Below, piece by piece: positions 63,793 through 64,000 of a stretch of 64,000 nt of DNA (within the stretch, counting starts at the first letter, position 1; every line of letters begins with the position of its first letter). Location of the stretch: the NCBI RefSeq assembly GCF_001297705.1, contig NZ_LIRF01000004.1, positions 496,001-560,000 of the forward strand. Direction: 5' to 3'. The stretch comes from Chryseobacterium sp. ERMR1:04 (GTDB lineage Bacteria > Bacteroidota > Bacteroidia > Flavobacteriales > Weeksellaceae). Under the pieces are notes generated by a model. It had not been told where the DNA came from, did not search any database, and worked only from the letters and a program-made list of their open reading frames with translations. A program made the position numbers and the translations under genes.

Positions 63793-64000
63793 TTATGACC
63801 TTGCTTTCTGTTTCACATTCCCTAAAATATCAGGGAAATAAAGGTCTGCCAAATGGTCAAACTCATCACCTCTCATAAACATTGTAGCATCTACTTCTTC
63901 ATAAGAACTTCTTCCTGCCGCTGCAATCAATTCATTACAAGTGTGCAATGTATTTTTATGAAAATGGTACACTCTTTCTGCCTTATCGGTAACATCAAGC
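63793..64000 (-). CDS. C-terminal end of an FMN-binding glutamate synthase family protein (partial)
   Basis: Sixty-nine codons are open from the right edge of the window on the minus strand, ending at 63793. The tail reads KAERVYHFHKNTLHTCNELI, AAAGRSSYEEV and MFMRGDEFDHLADLYFP, matching the end of the standalone FMN-binding glutamate-synthase-like proteins of Bacteroidota. The catalytic part lies outside the window. Confidence 0.6.
   Translation of the reverse strand, partial: LDVTDKAERVYHFHKNTLHTCNELIAAAGRSSYEEVDATMFMRGDEFDHLADLYFPDILGNVKQKARS

Overview
The window looks like a chromosomal segment of a Chryseobacterium-like member of the Bacteroidota (Flavobacteriia, Weeksellaceae). The reasons are a complete gldK-gldL-gldM-gldN block (type IX secretion and gliding core), a DUF4270 / short GT5 synthase / panC neighbourhood, promoters with the Bacteroidota -7 element TAnnTTTG, AT-rich intergenic DNA, and many Bacteroidota-type secreted proteins and lipoproteins.

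Region 1 (1-17.5 kb) is a polymorphic-toxin locus. After the tail of a T9SS-sorted protein come two secreted YD/RHS proteins (351-3188 and 3294-6929). The second carries the RHS core and a C-terminal toxin tip, followed by its putative immunity gene. Downstream lie six further cassettes (B-G). Each starts inside the RHS core without its own ribosome binding site or ATG, and most carry a different tip, a cognate small gene and a strong hairpin terminator. The tips include two HExxH metalloprotease-like domains, a His/Cys caspase-like domain, glycine-rich hydrophobic tips paired with membrane immunity proteins, and one unrecognised tip. Two cassettes are disrupted inside the toxin, one of these also has a one-base deletion in its core, and the last cassette has lost its tip. 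The layout fits a silent repertoire that can replace the expressed tip by recombination through the repeated core.

Region 2 (17.5-27.8 kb) holds a membrane-anchored TPR/AraC-type regulator, a small lipoprotein, a three-gene RND efflux operon (outer membrane factor, pump, fusion protein), and two stress-type lipoproteins (MliC-like and META domain).

Region 3 (27.9-50 kb) is an array of seven paralogous secreted fibre-like proteins with a shared N-terminal module and exchangeable C-terminal modules. It is interleaved with four TPR/transmembrane/HTH regulators and two copies of a two-gene HTH module. A precise promoter architecture recurs here: a direct repeat of GTA-type half-sites with an 11-bp period, the proximal site at a fixed 26 bp from a TAnnTTTG element. 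It stands before three fibre transcription units clearly, a fourth in a weaker form, one HTH module, and a short region that appears to encode a small RNA. This looks like one regulon and is the least explained system in the window.

Region 4 (50-64 kb) is housekeeping: an FAD oxidoreductase, gldNMLK, glmS, DUF4270, a GT5-type synthase, panC, three tRNA genes, aroK (with a one-base frameshift), an S4-domain protein, an FKBP-like lipoprotein and the end of a glutamate-synthase-like gene. The aroK frameshift and two of the RHS disruptions are all single-base losses in A or T runs, so assembly error must be considered before calling decay.
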